A stretch of DNA of 12,750 bases from DATAVB01 sp040414495 (GCA_040414495.1 JBEDUI010000234.1:1-12750); one strand, 5' to 3'; counted from the stretch's first letter, positions 1-7,481 are shown. Program-made: numbers and translations. The notes: a model not told the origin generated them from the sequence alone.

Positions 1-208
1 GCGAGCGGGGACGGGTCAGCCCAACACTCACATCACGCTCACCGCCATCAGCGCCCACGGGAGCCGGGCCGGTGAACCCTCACGTCACGCTCGCTGCAAT
101 CAGGGCAAGCAGGAACGGCTCAGCCCAACACTCACATCACGCTCACCGCAATCAGCGCCAACGCGAGCCGGCCCCGCAAACCCTCCCATCACGCTCACCG
201 CACTCAGG
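1..208. repeat. Tandem repeat array, 52-base period, alternating two unit types
   Basis: The core ATCACGCTCACCGC, or a close variant, begins at 32, 84, 136 and 188, so the spacing is exactly 52 bases each time. The units alternate: those at 32 and 136 match at about 44 of 52 positions, while 1-31 matches 105-135 at 27 of 31. This gives a 104-base higher-order period. Similarity fades after about 208, some 57 bases before the photolyase start. The left end lies outside the window, so the copy number is at least four, counting partial units. Since 52 is not a multiple of 3, the array is unlikely to be coding. No long internal inverted repeat was seen, and there are no unrelated spacers of CRISPR type. 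Function is unknown. Confidence 0.85.
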
Positions 209-264
209 TTCCACCCGCAGCTCGCCGGCGCGCGGGATCCGGCTGGTCCGTCCATGATGGCCAG

Positions 265-1599
265 ATGAATTCGACCACAGTGTTGTGGTTCCGCCGGGAT
301 CTGCGGCTGGCCGATAACCCCGCGCTCCTGGCGGCGGCCGAATCGGCCGACCGAGTGCTGCCGCTGTTCGTCCTGGACGACCGGCTGCGCCGACACAGCG
401 GAGCGCCGCGCCTCGCGTTCCTGTACCGCTGCCTGCGGGCACTGGACGAATCGCTCGGCGGCCGCCTGGTCGTGGTGCGGGGCAAGCCGGCCAATGTGCT
501 GCCCCGCCTAACGAAAGAGGTCGACGCCAACGAAGTGCACATCAGCGCCGACCATGGACCGTACGGCGCCAAGCGGGACCGGGCCGTCGCCGACGCGCTC
601 GGCGAGACCCGATTGGTCAGCACCGGATCCGCCTACGCAATCCCGCCGGGCGAGATCACGAAATCCGACGGTCACCCGTTCCGGGTATTCACGCCGTTCT
701 ACCAGGCCTGGCGCCGGCACGGCTGGCCCACGCCCGCGCCAACCGCCGACCCGGACGGGATCCGTTGGGCGAACGGCGTTCGCTCGACCGGCATCCCGGC
801 CGATCCCGCGCTGCCAAAAGGAATGCACCTGCCCAACGGCGGCGAACAGGCCGCTCAACAACAGTGGCGCGAATTCGACGTGGCCGGCTACCCGGACGGC
901 CGGGACCGCCCCGCCCACCCGGCGACCAGCCGGATGTCGCCGTACCTGAAATTCGGCTGCGTCCATCCGCGGAGCCTGCTGGCCGACCTGCACGGCCCGG
1001 GCGCCGAGACGTACCGGAAAGAGCTGGCCTGGCGGGAGTTTTACGCCGACGTGCTCTGGCACCAGCCCGATTCGGCTCGCGACTACTACCAGCCACGGTT
1101 CGCCAAAATGCGCTACGACAGCGACAATGCGGCCTTCGAGGCCTGGGCCTACGGGCGAACTGGTTATCCGATCGTGGACGCTGGAATGCGGCAATTACTG
1201 GCCGAAGGCTGGATGCACAACCGGGTCCGGATGATCGTCGCGTCGTTTCTGGTCAAGGACCTGCACCAGGAGTGGACCCGCGGAGCGCGCTGGTTCCTGG
1301 ACCACCTGGTCGACGGCGACCTGGCCTCCAACCAGCACAACTGGCAGTGGGTGGCCGGGTGCGGCACCGACGCCGCGCCGTACTTCCGCATTTTCAATCC
1401 GGTGACGCAGGGCCGGAAATTCGATCCGGACGGCGAATACGCCCGGCGTTACATCCCGGAATTGGCCAGCATCGAAGGCGCCGCAATTCACGAGCCATGG
1501 AAACTCACGAATCCGCCCGCAAACTATCCACATCGGATAGTCGATCACGCGGACGAACGGTCCGAAGCACTGAAACGCCTGGCTGAAATCAAAGATTAG
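265..1599 (+). CDS. phr: Deoxyribodipyrimidine photolyase (class I CPD photolyase)
   Basis: This 444-residue cytoplasmic enzyme uses FAD and blue light to split cyclobutane pyrimidine dimers; the length is normal for the family. The N-terminal antenna domain (about 1-130) starts with VLWFRRDLRLADNPAL. The FAD domain contains TSRMSPYLKFG (221-231), GYPIVDAGMRQL (300-311), GWMHNRVRM (315-323) and the DGDLASNQHNWQW and GTDAAPYFRIFNP blocks. By alignment from memory to E. coli PhrB, the lesion-contacting residues are kept (E253, W256, M323, W362). So is N356, the Asn near FAD that marks CPD photolyases rather than cryptochromes. The electron-transfer triad appears to be Y284-W337-W360, with Tyr at the outer position. 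Which antenna cofactor it binds cannot be told. The ATG at 265 fits the domain start, but no clear Shine-Dalgarno precedes it. A 52-base tandem array ends just upstream. The 3' end overlaps the convergent HAD gene. Confidence 0.96.
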   Translation: MNSTTVLWFRRDLRLADNPALLAAAESADRVLPLFVLDDRLRRHSGAPRLAFLYRCLRALDESLGGRLVVVRGKPANVLPRLTKEVDANEVHISADHGPYGAKRDRAVADALGETRLVSTGSAYAIPPGEITKSDGHPFRVFTPFYQAWRRHGWPTPAPTADPDGIRWANGVRSTGIPADPALPKGMHLPNGGEQAAQQQWREFDVAGYPDGRDRPAHPATSRMSPYLKFGCVHPRSLLADLHGPGAETYRKELAWREFYADVLWHQPDSARDYYQPRFAKMRYDSDNAAFEAWAYGRTGYPIVDAGMRQLLAEGWMHNRVRMIVASFLVKDLHQEWTRGARWFLDHLVDGDLASNQHNWQWVAGCGTDAAPYFRIFNPVTQGRKFDPDGEYARRYIPELASIEGAAIHEPWKLTNPPANYPHRIVDHADERSEALKRLAEIKD

Positions 1600-1608
1600 A
1601 AGTGATTT
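1586..1608. terminator. Possible bidirectional hairpin across the overlapping stop codons
   Basis: AAATCA (1586-1591) and TGATTT (1603-1608) form a 6-base inverted repeat with an 11-base loop, in an AT-rich patch of an otherwise GC-rich region. The loop contains the shared TTAG, which supplies the photolyase stop (TAG) on one strand and the HAD stop (TAA) on the other. The stem is short and A/T-only, so it is weak as a classical terminator. Its symmetric position between convergent genes is the only reason to suspect a role. Confidence 0.25.
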
Positions 1609-2285
1609 GTCAGTTCCGTGAATGAATTCAGGCGCAGTACGCCGGCGTCGGCCGGATCAAGCTCCGTCTGCTCCAGAATCCAGGTATTGGCGTTCGGAAT
1701 GAAAACAGCGTTCATTCCGGCGGCGCGGGCCGGGAGAATATCGGATTTCGGGGAATTCCCGATCATCCAGGTTTCATCGACCGGCAGCCCGTAATCCTTG
1801 GCCAGCTGGCGATACGCGTCAACGTGCTTTTCCGGCACGATATCGACGGCGTCGAAAAACCGGACCAGCCCGGATGCGTCGATTTTGCGCTGCTGTTCGT
1901 CGTTGTCGCCCTTGGTCAGCAATTGCAGCCGATAGCGACGGCCCAACGTGTCCAGGGTGTCGGCGACGCCCGGGATCAGCTCGACCCGTTGCTCGCGCAG
2001 CGCCACCGTCAACTCGTCGATCCGCCGCAGTTCACGGTCATTCGCCGGCCGCTGCATCAACCGAGAGAAACAATCGGCCAGCGTACGCAGGAAAACCTTG
2101 CTGCCGTACCCGTGCGCGACCAGATTCGCCGCCTCCATCTCGCGGAAGATGGCCCGGATGCGGTCGCCATCCAGCGACGGATGCGCCAGCCAATCGACGT
2201 AATCATCGAGCGCGCGCTCGAACAGAACATTGTTCTCCCAGAGCGTGTCGTCGGCGTCAAAGATCAGCACACGGCTACGTACCAC
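1596..2285 (-). CDS. HAD-superfamily hydrolase (phosphatase-like)
   Basis: This 229-residue soluble protein has all the HAD phosphotransfer motifs. Motif I is DADDT, with nucleophile D10 and acid/base D12. Motif II is LLTKGD, with T124. Motif III is probably the PEK Lys at 153. Motif IV is IGNSPKSDILPA (175-186). An alpha-helical cap lies at about 18-100 after motif I (C1 type). The IGNSPxSDILPAxAAG signature marks a COG1011-like branch whose substrates are small phosphomonoesters; the actual substrate is unknown. The start is GTG at 2285 because AGGAGG (complement of 2291-2296) sits five bases upstream, the best Shine-Dalgarno in the window. The gene lies 82 bases after the ABC permease stop on the same strand, so it may be last in that operon or have its own promoter. 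It overlaps the photolyase stop by four bases. Confidence 0.9.
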   Translation of the reverse strand: MVRSRVLIFDADDTLWENNVLFERALDDYVDWLAHPSLDGDRIRAIFREMEAANLVAHGYGSKVFLRTLADCFSRLMQRPANDRELRRIDELTVALREQRVELIPGVADTLDTLGRRYRLQLLTKGDNDEQQRKIDASGLVRFFDAVDIVPEKHVDAYRQLAKDYGLPVDETWMIGNSPKSDILPARAAGMNAVFIPNANTWILEQTELDPADAGVLRLNSFTELTNHF

Positions 2286-2306
2286 ACAATCCTCCTGACT
2301 CCAGCC

Positions 2307-2334
2307 GACTCCGATCTAGGACGTCAGCGGAGTC
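2307..2334. promoter_or_regulatory. Inverted repeat between ABC permease and HAD gene
   Basis: GACTCCG (2307-2313) and CGGAGTC (2328-2334) are a perfect 7-base inverted repeat around a 14-base spacer. A further direct copy of GACTCC lies at 2297-2302, ten bases from the first. The element sits in the 82-base gap between the permease stop (2368) and the HAD start (2285). On the minus strand it could be a terminator stem for the permease transcript, although no T-run follows, or an operator for the HAD gene. The sequence does not decide between these. Confidence 0.3.
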
Positions 2335-2367
2335 TTACACAGCCGCATTCCAGGTTACGACGGGATT

Positions 2368-3531
2368 TCAGCGCGCCAGCGCCTCCGACCACCGCACCCG
2401 CGCTCCACTGCGCAGCACGGCCGCAGCGTAGATCCGGGCCGAGAGCCGGACCAGAGCCAGAATCGCCACCAACATCAGCGCCACCGCCACCGCGATCTGC
2501 CAGGCCGGCACGTCGCCGGCCGCGACCCGCGGCGGCATGATCATGGCCGAGAACGGCGGGATGATCGACAGCACTTTGGCCAGACCGCCACCGGGGTTGG
2601 AGATCGCCTGGAACGAGAGTACGAAGCTCGCCACCAGCAGCAGCGACAGCGGGCTCACGGTGTTCTGCAGCTCCTCCTGCCGCGAGACCAGCGACCCGGC
2701 CGCGGCGAACGCGCAGGCATAGAACGCGTACCCGAGCACGAACCAGGCCAGCACGTCCAGCACCGTGCCGATCACGCCGGCCTGCAGCGTGATCATGTCG
2801 GTGGCCCGCCCGACTATCAGACCAACCACCGCGGTGAGCAGCAACTGCGCGAAGCCGACCAGGCCGACGCCGATGATCTTGCCGGCCAGCAGCTGCCACG
2901 GCCGGACCGTGGAGAGCAGCAACTCGACCACCCGGCTCGATTTCTCCTCGACCACGCCCATCGCGACCCACATGCCAAACGCGATCAGCTGTCCGTACAG
3001 CAGGATCACGCCGATGTACGCGATCGCCTTCTTCGCGTCGGCGTTCTTCCCGCCGCCGGTCAGCTTGTGTACGGACAGCGCCGGTACGTTCAGCGCCTTG
3101 GTCACCGCCGCAGGGTCGATCCCGGCTTGCTGCAGCCGTTGATTCACGATCACCGAGCCGCGGGCGGAGTTCAGGATCGTCTGCAGCTTCGAGTCCAGGT
3201 TGGACTTGACCACGACGGTCGGGCCGCCGTCGATCGCGGCGTCCGCCTTTCCGTCGTGTACGGCAGCAGCGGCGGCGGTCGAGCTCGGGTACGTCCTGAC
3301 CTTGACCGTGGTCTTGTCCGGCAGCGGCGCATGCGTGAGCGCCGCCGCCAACGCGCCGGAGCGCGGACCGCTGACCGCCACGTCAAAGTGCTTGGTCCCG
3401 CCGTTCACCACTTTCAGGATGATGATCACGCCGACGATGATGATCAACGTCACCGCGACCGAGATCTGGAAGCTGCGTTCCCGGGTCCGGGTCGTGATCT
3501 CGCGGCGGGCGATCAGGTTCACCATGGTCAC
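2368..3531 (-). CDS. ABC-2 type transporter permease, NatB-like
   Basis: This 387-residue membrane protein is the transmembrane partner of the ATPase encoded just upstream. The topology fits the NatB/ABC-2 family. One helix at about 22-42 is followed by a large outside domain (about 43-165). The family block VVEEKSSRVVELLLSTVRPWQ then begins at 193 and GKIIGVGLVGFAQ at 217, with further helices to about 362 and the loop SIIPPFSAMIMPPR at 322-335. NatAB-type pairs expel Na+ or other toxic solutes, peptides or drugs; the substrate here is unknown. The start is GTG at 3531, whose GTGA overlaps the ATPase stop, suggesting translational coupling. An in-frame ATG at 3525 is an alternative start two residues later. 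Confidence 0.9.
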   Translation of the reverse strand: MTMVNLIARREITTRTRERSFQISVAVTLIIIVGVIIILKVVNGGTKHFDVAVSGPRSGALAAALTHAPLPDKTTVKVRTYPSSTAAAAAVHDGKADAAIDGGPTVVVKSNLDSKLQTILNSARGSVIVNQRLQQAGIDPAAVTKALNVPALSVHKLTGGGKNADAKKAIAYIGVILLYGQLIAFGMWVAMGVVEEKSSRVVELLLSTVRPWQLLAGKIIGVGLVGFAQLLLTAVVGLIVGRATDMITLQAGVIGTVLDVLAWFVLGYAFYACAFAAAGSLVSRQEELQNTVSPLSLLLVASFVLSFQAISNPGGGLAKVLSIIPPFSAMIMPPRVAAGDVPAWQIAVAVALMLVAILALVRLSARIYAAAVLRSGARVRWSEALAR

Positions 3532-4445
3532 GCCGGCTGCCTCTCGGTGGGCGCGGCCTCGGGTGAGACGGCCTCGCGGAACAGTTCGGTGAGGGTCGGG
3601 GCGACCCGGCTGAAGTGCTCGAGCCGACCGGTCAGTACCGCGGCCGCCAGTACGGCCTGGTCGTCGGCGTCCTCGCTCAGCTCGAAGATGTACTCCGGCG
3701 GCTGCTGGGAAATCGGCCGTACGCCTTGGATCGAATCGGCCCAGCCCGGCTGGGCATCCGGCACCACGACCCGGAGCCGACGGCCGCTGCGGTTGCGCAG
3801 GTCCTCGACCGAGCCGGAGGCGACCAGCTGGCCGGAGTTGATGATGCCGACCGAGCCGCAGAGTCGTTCCACCAATTCGAGTTGATGGCTGGAAAAGATG
3901 ACCGGGACACCTTCACGGCATTTGGCCACCAGCACCTCGGCCAAAGCATCCACACCGACCGGGTCGAGACCGGAGAACGGCTCGTCGAGGATGAGCACCT
4001 CCGGGTCGTACACCAAGGCGGCGGCCAACTGGACCCGTTGCTGATTGCCCAGCGACAGCTTCTCGACCGGGTCGTCGCGGCGAGCGGCCACGCCGAGCCG
4101 CTCGGTCCACTCCTGCGCCGACCGGACCGCGGCGGCCGGGCTCAACCCGTGCAGCTGGGCGAAATACGCCAGCTGCTCGCCGACCCGCATCTTCGGGTAG
4201 AGACCGCGTTCCTCCGGCATGTAGCCGAACCGCTGCCGGGCGGCCAAATCGACCGGCGACCCGGCCCACCGGACCTCGCCCCGATCAGCCGCCAACACAC
4301 CCAACGCGATCCGCATGGCCGTGGTCTTGCCGGCGCCGTTGGCGCCCACGAAGCCGAACATCTCGCCCGGCTTGACCGCGAAGCTCAGCCCGTGCAGCGC
4401 GATCGTCGCGCCGTACCGCTTGGCCACGTCGTCGAATTCCAGCAT
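3528..4445 (-). CDS. ABC transporter ATP-binding protein, NatA-like
   Basis: This 305-residue cytoplasmic ATPase powers the adjacent NatB-like permease. Walker A is GANGAGKT (34-41) and the Q-loop region is YMPEERGLYPKM (75-86). The ABC signature is LSLGNQQRV (130-138), with Asn where Gln is more usual in LSGGQ-type motifs. Walker B is VLILDEP (150-156), followed by the D-loop SGLD and the switch His187 in SSHQLE. The EERGLYPKM stretch and a C-terminal extension (about 220-305) are typical of the NatA branch. The ATG at 4445 is preceded by a GGGGGCGGA Shine-Dalgarno (complement of 4447-4455). It lies 30 bases after the epimerase stop, so it is probably co-transcribed. Confidence 0.93.
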   Translation of the reverse strand: MLEFDDVAKRYGATIALHGLSFAVKPGEMFGFVGANGAGKTTAMRIALGVLAADRGEVRWAGSPVDLAARQRFGYMPEERGLYPKMRVGEQLAYFAQLHGLSPAAAVRSAQEWTERLGVAARRDDPVEKLSLGNQQRVQLAAALVYDPEVLILDEPFSGLDPVGVDALAEVLVAKCREGVPVIFSSHQLELVERLCGSVGIINSGQLVASGSVEDLRNRSGRRLRVVVPDAQPGWADSIQGVRPISQQPPEYIFELSEDADDQAVLAAAVLTGRLEHFSRVAPTLTELFREAVSPEAAPTERQPA

Positions 4446-4475
4446 TCCGCCCCCGGTTTTATTCGAGCTTTGATA

Positions 4476-5393
4476 TCAGGCCTCAGTCGGCCGCATTCCC
4501 CAGGAGCCGGACCATTCCTCGCCCGGGCCGAGCACCACGAGTCCGTCGCCGGAATTGAACGCATCCGGTGCGCAGCTCATCGGCTCGACCGCGACCGCCT
4601 GCATGCCAGCGGCGAAGTTCGGCGCGGTATACGCCTGCAGGTATCCGAACGAGCCGTCCATCCAGACCTCGGTCCCGGTGCCGTCGGGTAGCCGCAGGAC
4701 CGCGCTGGCCCGCCCGTCGCTGCGCCGGTCCAGGTCGGTGTACGCGGTGTCCAGGCTCAGCTCGCCCAGGCCTGGTCCGGTGCGCAGGTCGTACGGGGTG
4801 CCGGCGACCTGCTCGCGGCCGACCGGACGGTTGCGTTCGTCGACAAGCAGTCGGGTCGCGGCCGGCAGCCGCAGTGACGTCTGCGCGATGGCCGCGTTGC
4901 CCAGGTGCAGGTACGGGTGAGTACCCAGCCCGAACGGCGCGGCCTGCTCGCCCAGGTTCCGGGCTCGGTGGTCGGCCCGCAGGCCCTCCGGCCCGACCGA
5001 CCAGCGCACTGAGGTACGGACGTGGAACGGGTACCCCATCTGCGGCGGCAGATCGCAGGCCAGCTCGACCGAATCGTCGGTCTGCTCGACCAGCTCCCAC
5101 CGCACCCAGCGGGCCAACCCGTGAATGGCGTTGGCGCGGGGCGGCTCGGTCAATCCGAGCTGGTAGTCGGTGCCGTCGAACGAGTACCGACCGCCGGCCA
5201 CCCGGTTGGGCCACGGCACCAACACGGCACCGGCCGAATGCGGCTGCATCGCGGACTCGGGGTAGCCAGCGAGCACCGGACGCGACTGCGTCCCGTACTC
5301 CCGCACACCGCCGCCGACCTCGACGACCACAGCATGCTGACCGGCAGCGGAGATCGGGAACTGGCGACCGGAAGGCGCTTGAAGATCAATCAC
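4476..5393 (-). CDS. galM: Aldose 1-epimerase (mutarotase) family protein
   Basis: This 305-residue cytoplasmic protein is predicted to interconvert alpha and beta anomers of an aldose; the exact sugar is uncertain. Family residues visible are the substrate His91 in NAIHGLARWVRWE, the catalytic acid His159 in GTHPYLHL, Asp215 in SLDTAYTDL and the catalytic base Glu270 in VAVEPMSCAPDAFN. The VLVPWPNRVAGGRYSFDG stretch (58-74) is typical of the actinobacterial branch. The start chosen is GTG at 5393, giving VIDLQAPSG. The same frame stays open upstream, but that part is Arg/Pro/Ser-rich low-complexity and lies inside the MFS gene, so it is rejected. The start is 16 bases after the MFS stop, with no clear Shine-Dalgarno, which suggests coupled translation. 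The galM symbol is by family only. Confidence 0.9.
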   Translation of the reverse strand: MIDLQAPSGRQFPISAAGQHAVVVEVGGGVREYGTQSRPVLAGYPESAMQPHSAGAVLVPWPNRVAGGRYSFDGTDYQLGLTEPPRANAIHGLARWVRWELVEQTDDSVELACDLPPQMGYPFHVRTSVRWSVGPEGLRADHRARNLGEQAAPFGLGTHPYLHLGNAAIAQTSLRLPAATRLLVDERNRPVGREQVAGTPYDLRTGPGLGELSLDTAYTDLDRRSDGRASAVLRLPDGTGTEVWMDGSFGYLQAYTAPNFAAGMQAVAVEPMSCAPDAFNSGDGLVVLGPGEEWSGSWGMRPTEA

Positions 5394-5409
5394 GGGAACA
5401 CCGTATCGG

Positions 5410-6702
5410 TCAGGCGGTCTCGGCCGGTTCGCCTTCGGGCTGGTCGGCCTCGGCCATTGCGGTGGCGTTGCGCGCGTCGTACTGGCGGAACGAGGGCACC
5501 AGGACCGCGACGATCGCGATGCCCACGATGACCATGGCACCGCCGGCAACCGAACTCACCGCCGGCGAGCTGACGGCGGCGAACCCGCCGGCCCGCAGGT
5601 CGCCCAGCCGCGGACCACCGGTCACCACGACCGTGAACACACCCTGCAGCCGACCCCGCATCGCATCCGGGCTCGCGGTCTGCAGGATCGAATTACGGAA
5701 TACGGAGCTGACCATGTCGCCGGCGCCGGCGATGGCCAGGAAGAGTACGGCCAGGGCCAGGTTGTGGGTCAGCCCGAACATCGCGATCGCCACGCCCCAC
5801 ACCACGATCGCGAACAGCACCGCCCGACCCTGCCGGTGGACCCGCGTCAGCCAGCCGCCGAACACCGCCGCCACCAGCGCGCCGATCGACGACCCGGCGT
5901 ACAGCCAACCCAACCCGCCCGCGCCGAAGACCGTGGCCGACAACTGCGGGAACAACGCCCGCGGCCAGCCGAAGACCATCGCGATGATGTCGACCAGGAA
6001 CGAGGTGAGCACGATCGGCCGACGCAGCACGTACGACAGGCCCTCCATGACCGAAGACATGCCGGCCCGCCGGGCGCCCTCGGGCACCATCGAGGGCAGC
6101 CGCACGATCGTGTAGATCGCGACGATGAACGTCAACGCATCGACGAAGTACGCCCACGGCAGGCCGCCGGCGTCGATCAGTACACCGGCGATCAGCGGAC
6201 CCAGGATGACGCCGGTGCTCTGCACGATCTGGTTGAGCGCGTTCGCCGACGGCACCAGGGCGGGCCGGACCAGCCGCGGAATGACCGTGCTGCGGGCCGG
6301 CGAGTTGATCGCGAACAACGCCGACTGGATGGCGACCAGCGACCACAGCAGAGGCAGTGAGGCCAAGCCGTGAATCAGCGCCTGGACCCAGAGCACGACG
6401 CTGGTCAGCCCCAACGCGACACCGGTCAGCATCAGCAACTTGCGCCGGTCCATCGCGTCGGCGATCGCGCCGCCGTACAACCCGAAGACGATCAACGGCA
6501 CCAACGCGATGATCGAGGTCAGACCGACATCGAGCGAGGAATGGGTGATCGAATAGACCTGCACCGGCACCGCGATCTGGGTCATCTGGTTGCCGATCAC
6601 GGTCACGATCTGGCCGGCCCAGAGCCGCCGGAAGGCGGGTACGGAAAGCGGACGGGTATCGACGGCGAGCCCGCGCAAGCGGGTCGTAAGGCTCGATGCC
6701 AT
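5410..6702 (-). CDS. MFS transporter, EntS-like (MFS_3 type)
   Basis: This 430-residue inner-membrane protein is a probable exporter driven by the proton gradient. It has about twelve hydrophobic segments in two halves, joined by a cytoplasmic loop at about 202-225. The N-terminus LSVPAFRRLWAGQIVTVIGN (19-38) is typical of the enterobactin-exporter-like branch. GGAIADAMDRRKL (77-89) is the MFS motif A in the loop between helices 2 and 3. FAINSPARSTVIPRLV (130-145) and the matching second-half block SSVFRNSILQTASPDAMRGRLQGV (332-355) are also seen in this branch. The tail after about 404 is hydrophilic and acidic. The substrate is unknown; siderophores and drugs are the usual candidates. The ATG at 6702 is four bases after the pdxH stop, so the two genes are tightly coupled. 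Confidence 0.92.
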   Translation of the reverse strand: MASSLTTRLRGLAVDTRPLSVPAFRRLWAGQIVTVIGNQMTQIAVPVQVYSITHSSLDVGLTSIIALVPLIVFGLYGGAIADAMDRRKLLMLTGVALGLTSVVLWVQALIHGLASLPLLWSLVAIQSALFAINSPARSTVIPRLVRPALVPSANALNQIVQSTGVILGPLIAGVLIDAGGLPWAYFVDALTFIVAIYTIVRLPSMVPEGARRAGMSSVMEGLSYVLRRPIVLTSFLVDIIAMVFGWPRALFPQLSATVFGAGGLGWLYAGSSIGALVAAVFGGWLTRVHRQGRAVLFAIVVWGVAIAMFGLTHNLALAVLFLAIAGAGDMVSSVFRNSILQTASPDAMRGRLQGVFTVVVTGGPRLGDLRAGGFAAVSSPAVSSVAGGAMVIVGIAIVAVLVPSFRQYDARNATAMAEADQPEGEPAETA

Positions 6703-6706
6703 GTGG

Positions 6707-7366
6707 TTAGGGCGCCAGCCTCTCGATCAACCAATTCTCGCCGGTACGCCGGTACCGCAGCCGGTCGTGCAATCGGTTCTCCCGGCCCTGCCAGAACTCG
6801 ACCGTTTCCGGCACGATCCGGAAGCCACCCCAGAAGTCCGGCAGCGGCACGGTGTCCGGGTGCGCCGCGGCCAACCGATCGCGTTCGGATTCCAGCCAGG
6901 CCCGGTCCGGAATTACGGCGGACTGCTGGCTGATGCTGGCCGCGACCTGCGACCCGTACGGCCGGGAGTGGAAGTACGCCTCGGACTCGGCCCGCGTCGT
7001 GCGCTCGACCGTGCCGCCGACGAGGATCTGCCGCTCCAGCGCATACCACGGAAATACGGCCGAAATCCGCGGGTTCTCGGCCAACGCCCGGCCCTTGCGC
7101 GAGTCGTAATTGGTGAAAAAGACCAGGCCGCGCTCGTCGTACCCCTTGAGCAGAACGGTACGTACGCTCGGCGTCCCGGCGGCATCGGCCGTACCGACCA
7201 CCATCGCGTTCGGCTCCGGAAATGCCAGCGACTCGATCGCCTCGTCCAGCCACCGGCCGAACTGTTCGGCCCAGCCGGGCGCCAGGTCGGCTTCGGTGAG
7301 CCCGGAACGTTGGTAGGAACGGCGCATATCCGCGAGGTGGTCAGCGCCGGCCGGGTCCCGCTGCAC
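6707..7366 (-). CDS. pdxH: Pyridoxamine/pyridoxine 5'-phosphate oxidase
   Basis: This 219-residue cytoplasmic FMN enzyme oxidises PNP or PMP to pyridoxal 5'-phosphate with O2. Visible family blocks are RTVLLKG (69-75), FFTNYDSRKG (83-92, FMN and substrate contacts), SRPYGSQVAASISQQS (134-149) and the signature VEFWQGRENRLHDR (189-202), with the conserved Arg198 and His200. The frame stays open for about 59 codons upstream, but the homologous part begins near QRDPAGADHLADMRRSY. A GTG at 7366 has GGAGG (complement of 7372-7376) five bases upstream and gives the usual family length, so I chose it. An in-frame GTG at 7378 is possible. It is the first gene of a minus-strand run and is divergent from citA. 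Confidence 0.95.
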   Translation of the reverse strand: MQRDPAGADHLADMRRSYQRSGLTEADLAPGWAEQFGRWLDEAIESLAFPEPNAMVVGTADAAGTPSVRTVLLKGYDERGLVFFTNYDSRKGRALAENPRISAVFPWYALERQILVGGTVERTTRAESEAYFHSRPYGSQVAASISQQSAVIPDRAWLESERDRLAAAHPDTVPLPDFWGGFRIVPETVEFWQGRENRLHDRLRYRRTGENWLIERLAP

Positions 7367-7413
7367 CGCGACCTCCACCCTCCGCCTCGTTCGGCAAACT
7401 AACGATTTCGCAC

Positions 7414-7419
7414 ATCGTA
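7414..7419 (-). promoter_or_regulatory. Candidate -10 element for the pdxH operon
   Basis: On the minus strand TACGAT matches the TANNNT pattern of actinobacterial housekeeping promoters. It lies about 48 bases before the pdxH GTG and would give a leader of roughly 40 bases. No convincing TTGACA-like -35 element is seen at 16-19 bases. A CTGACA (complement of 7466-7471) lies too far upstream to serve it. Confidence 0.3.
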
Positions 7420-7481
7420 ACCGGTCTTTTCGGCCAGGGCGTGTACAGCTCCTGACCGTGATCGCTGTCAGTATCGCGACG

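Noticed and set aside
1..208. CRISPR-like array
   Set aside because: The 52-base units adjoin with no unrelated spacers and the whole unit repeats, so this is a tandem repeat and not a repeat-spacer array.
72..257. 61-residue plus-strand ORF across the tandem array
   Set aside because: The period is not a multiple of three, so the repeat is read in different frames. The product is low-complexity His/Arg/Ser with no family resemblance.
5394..5549. N-terminal extension of the aldose epimerase
   Set aside because: The extension lies inside the MFS coding region in another frame and is low-complexity. The family start fits the GTG at 5393.
4568..6115. 515-residue plus-strand ORF
   Set aside because: It is antisense to the epimerase and MFS genes, which have clear family motifs. 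Its translation is Arg/Pro/Ala/Thr-rich, as expected from the reverse of GC-biased codons.
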